A stretch of 64,000 nt of DNA from Amaurobius ferox. Lineage: Eukaryota; Arthropoda; Arachnida; Araneae; Amaurobiidae. This document shows positions 61,874 to 64,000 of the stretch, piece after piece. Every line of letters begins with the position of its first letter. The first letter of the stretch is position 1. The notes under the pieces were generated by a model. It was given only the letters and a program-made list of their open reading frames with translations, was not told the DNA's origin and ran no database searches. A program made the position numbers and the translations under genes. The stretch is taken from positions 8,019,191 through 8,083,190 of the forward strand of contig OX578145.1 of assembly GCA_951213105.1 (NCBI GenBank), read 5' to 3'.

Positions 61874-62905
61874 CAGGTAAACCTCAATATGTCGAACCTC
61901 AGTATCTCGAAATTTTCAATATCTCGAAATATTTTCATCTCCCTTCACGCATGGTATAAATCTAATGTAAAACAAACTCTTTAACTCAAAATTTTTTTAA
62001 TCAAACTCTCGATATCTCGAATTTTTTCATCTTACCATTTGGATTGTCTTACCATTTTCATCTTTTCATTTGGAAAAATACGATCCAAAAAATGTGTTTA
62101 ATGCAGATGAAACAGGACTATTTTTTAAGTGTATGCCTGATAAAACTATGGCCATTAAAAACATGTCATGGTGGCACTAATATGGATGGCATTTTGCACT
62201 AATATGGATGGTTCAGAAAGACTCAAACCTCTTATGATAGGTAAATCTGCTAAACCCCGATGTTTTTCAGGAATGAAATCTGTTCCAATGACTTATTTTG
62301 CGAACAATAAGGCTTGGATGACTGTCAAAAATTTCACTAATTGGTTGAAGGAACTAGACAGAAAAATGTCCCTTGAAAATCATGGTATTGTTCTCTTTTT
62401 GGACAACTGTACAGCGCATAATAGCGTGCCGAAATTAAAATCCGTGAAAGTTCATTTCATGCCACCAAACACAACTTCTAAGTTACAGCCTTTGGACCAA
62501 AGTATTATTCAAAGTTTTAAAGTAAACTATCGCCACAAAATTAAGCTCATTTGGATCCACCTAGCTCATTTGGAAAATGTGATAGATATTGATGGATTCA
62601 GTACCTGTAACCAAACTGTCATAGATGACTATTTTGCAAGTAAAGAAATGCAAGATTAAATTTTAATAATGTATATTACATTAAATGTGTATCCAATCAT
62701 TTCAGGCTTCGCTTTATTTGTTGTCAGCATTTTCTTGGGTAATACCCAATTCTCTGTCTGTAAGATAAAGTGATTTTTTTAAAAATGTGTAAAGTATAGG
62801 ACTAGGATGTATATATTCTTTTATGATTTCCTTAAAATTTTTCAAATTTTCGATATCAAATTTTTTTTCTACTCCCTTCAAATTCAACATATTGAGGTTT
62901 GATTG
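61874..62905 (+). mobile_element. Tigger/pogo-type element, internally deleted
   Basis: A 1032-bp element flanked by TA (61872-61873, 62906-62907). Terminal repeats share AAACCTCAATATGTYGAA, followed by subterminal TATCTCGAAA copies, the hallmark of Tigger/pogo ends. The plus strand holds the DDE_1 catalytic part of a CENP-B/Jerky-like transposase: FNADETGLFFKCMPDKT (about 62100-62150), a frameshift near 62160-62190, then AKPRCFSGMKSVP, LFLDNCTAHN (second Asp, about 62395-62425) and FMPPNTTSKLQPLDQSII (about 62455-62512). The N-terminal DNA-binding half is missing, so this is a deleted non-functional copy. Confidence 0.88.
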
Positions 62906-64000
62906 TATATTGAAGTCAGCAGCTCCAATTTAATATTTTCATTGAGTACCTGTGCTTTTGAAAAGTTATATAATAATTATATTTTATCTATAACAATAGA
63001 AAAAAAACAGTTTTGTAAATCATAAATTTAAAACAATGCACAAAACAAATCATAAATTAAAAATAAATAGAAATTGCTAAACCCTTTCTGAATCATAAAT
63101 AATTTATAGTTTATTACAGGTATAAGAAATAAATTATTAAATATATAACTTTCACATGCTTGTTTTAAGGAAAGATTAGAAAATTTTCTTCTCACAAGCA
63201 GCAGTTTTATTCATTGTGATATAACAATATGTATTATAAGAAAAGATAAAAATTGCTTATGATTTAAAAATAAAGTATTGAATATTATATTAACAATGCT
63301 TAAAACAATGCCTGTCGACCAGGGTTGGAAAGAAAGGGGGGGGGGGTAACCAAAATTCATGGTTTAAAAAAAAACATTGTTTAAATCTATGGGGTTTTAA
63401 TCTGTCAACCCACCCTGGTGCTGATAATTGAAAGGGAAATCTGAAAGACTCCTGTTTACTCTGTATAGTACATAAATTAACCCAGCATGAGCCCTGAATC
63501 TACCACTTTCTTGAAAGACAATTTGGTGGACATTGACTAAAGCATATATTTAGTGCTGTTTTAAAGTATTTTCCTTCAGCCGAATCACTTGCAAAAATAT
63601 TCCATATTTGTTATATTTTCATAAATTTTATGGAATTAATTTCTGAAAGAAATTGCTTCAAAAAATATTACCTGCAGTTTTATTAGAATGAGTAAAATGT
63701 CACTTGTACCCTTCTAGTTTTTGCCTATCCATTTCCTTAAAAATAAAGCATTATTCTCTCTTCTCTTCAAAATTAGAAAATTAAGTAATCAAAGACTTCT
63801 TGGAAAGTTACCTACATTTGAAGCAGTGTGGCAAGAATATTACATTTCATTTTCAAATAAATTAGGGTGAAAATAAAAAGCGGAAAATTTTCTGAAAAAG
63901 ATAGCGTAAAATTTTCCGACCCACATCTCTAATTATAACACATTTTTTTGGTATTCCCTTGAGGGCTTATTATAAGCAGTTTCTACTGTATTTTGAATTT
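62906..64000 (+). other. POLA1 intron 15, to right edge
   Basis: AT-rich sequence with a G11 tract (63336-63346). No further POLA1 exon was found, and no transposon could be assigned. Confidence 0.55.

Overview
This 64 kb window is AT-rich animal DNA. Long intronic deserts, many DNA-transposon remnants, tRNA- and 5S-derived SINEs and long poly(G/C) tracts fit an arthropod, most likely a chelicerate such as a spider; that taxonomic call is inference. Only two host genes are supported. On the minus strand is a complete intronless TTC27 orthologue (9769-12282, 837 aa). Divergent from it on the plus strand is the 5' part of POLA1, the catalytic subunit of DNA polymerase alpha. Fifteen POLA1 coding exons were found from 12768 to 60910; they splice in phase to 543 codons of the N-terminal region. 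The polymerase palm lies beyond the right edge. The two start codons are 485 bp apart, so that interval is a probable shared promoter, with E2F-like sites next to POLA1.

Layout: 1-2500 is mostly unassigned, with a weak candidate first exon on the minus strand. 2570-7000 is a transposon graveyard (SINE tail, Tc1-like transposase, hAT/DUF4371-type transposase, tandem cluster of tRNA-SINEs). 7000-9700 is AT-rich and empty. 9769-12768 holds TTC27 and the promoter. From 12768 onward everything lies in POLA1 introns or exons. Intron 3 (8.5 kb) carries a composite 5S-tRNA SINE, a satellite array and a jockey-superfamily LINE with an intact 942-955 codon ORF2. Intron 4 carries a hAT remnant and a full-length dead mariner. 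Intron 5 carries a second 5S-tRNA SINE with a solo LTR inserted in its tail. Intron 8 (9 kb) carries a Helitron-like element full of higher-order tandem repeats. Introns 9-15 and the 3' part hold tRNA-SINEs, hAT-type elements, a piggyBac-like MITE and an internally deleted Tigger/pogo element.

The most interesting structures are: (i) two 5S rRNA-tRNA composite SINEs with a shared linker but different tRNA-like parts; (ii) an exact 3 x 84 bp tandem repeat that copies the splice acceptor of POLA1 exon 5; (iii) LINE ORF1 and ORF2 in one frame separated only by a UGA-CUA stop, a readthrough-prone context; (iv) an antisense SINE tail that supplies a splice acceptor and, with the solo LTR, could make a 48-nt in-frame cassette exon in POLA1; (v) the intronless TTC27. 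No complete novel protein system was recognised.
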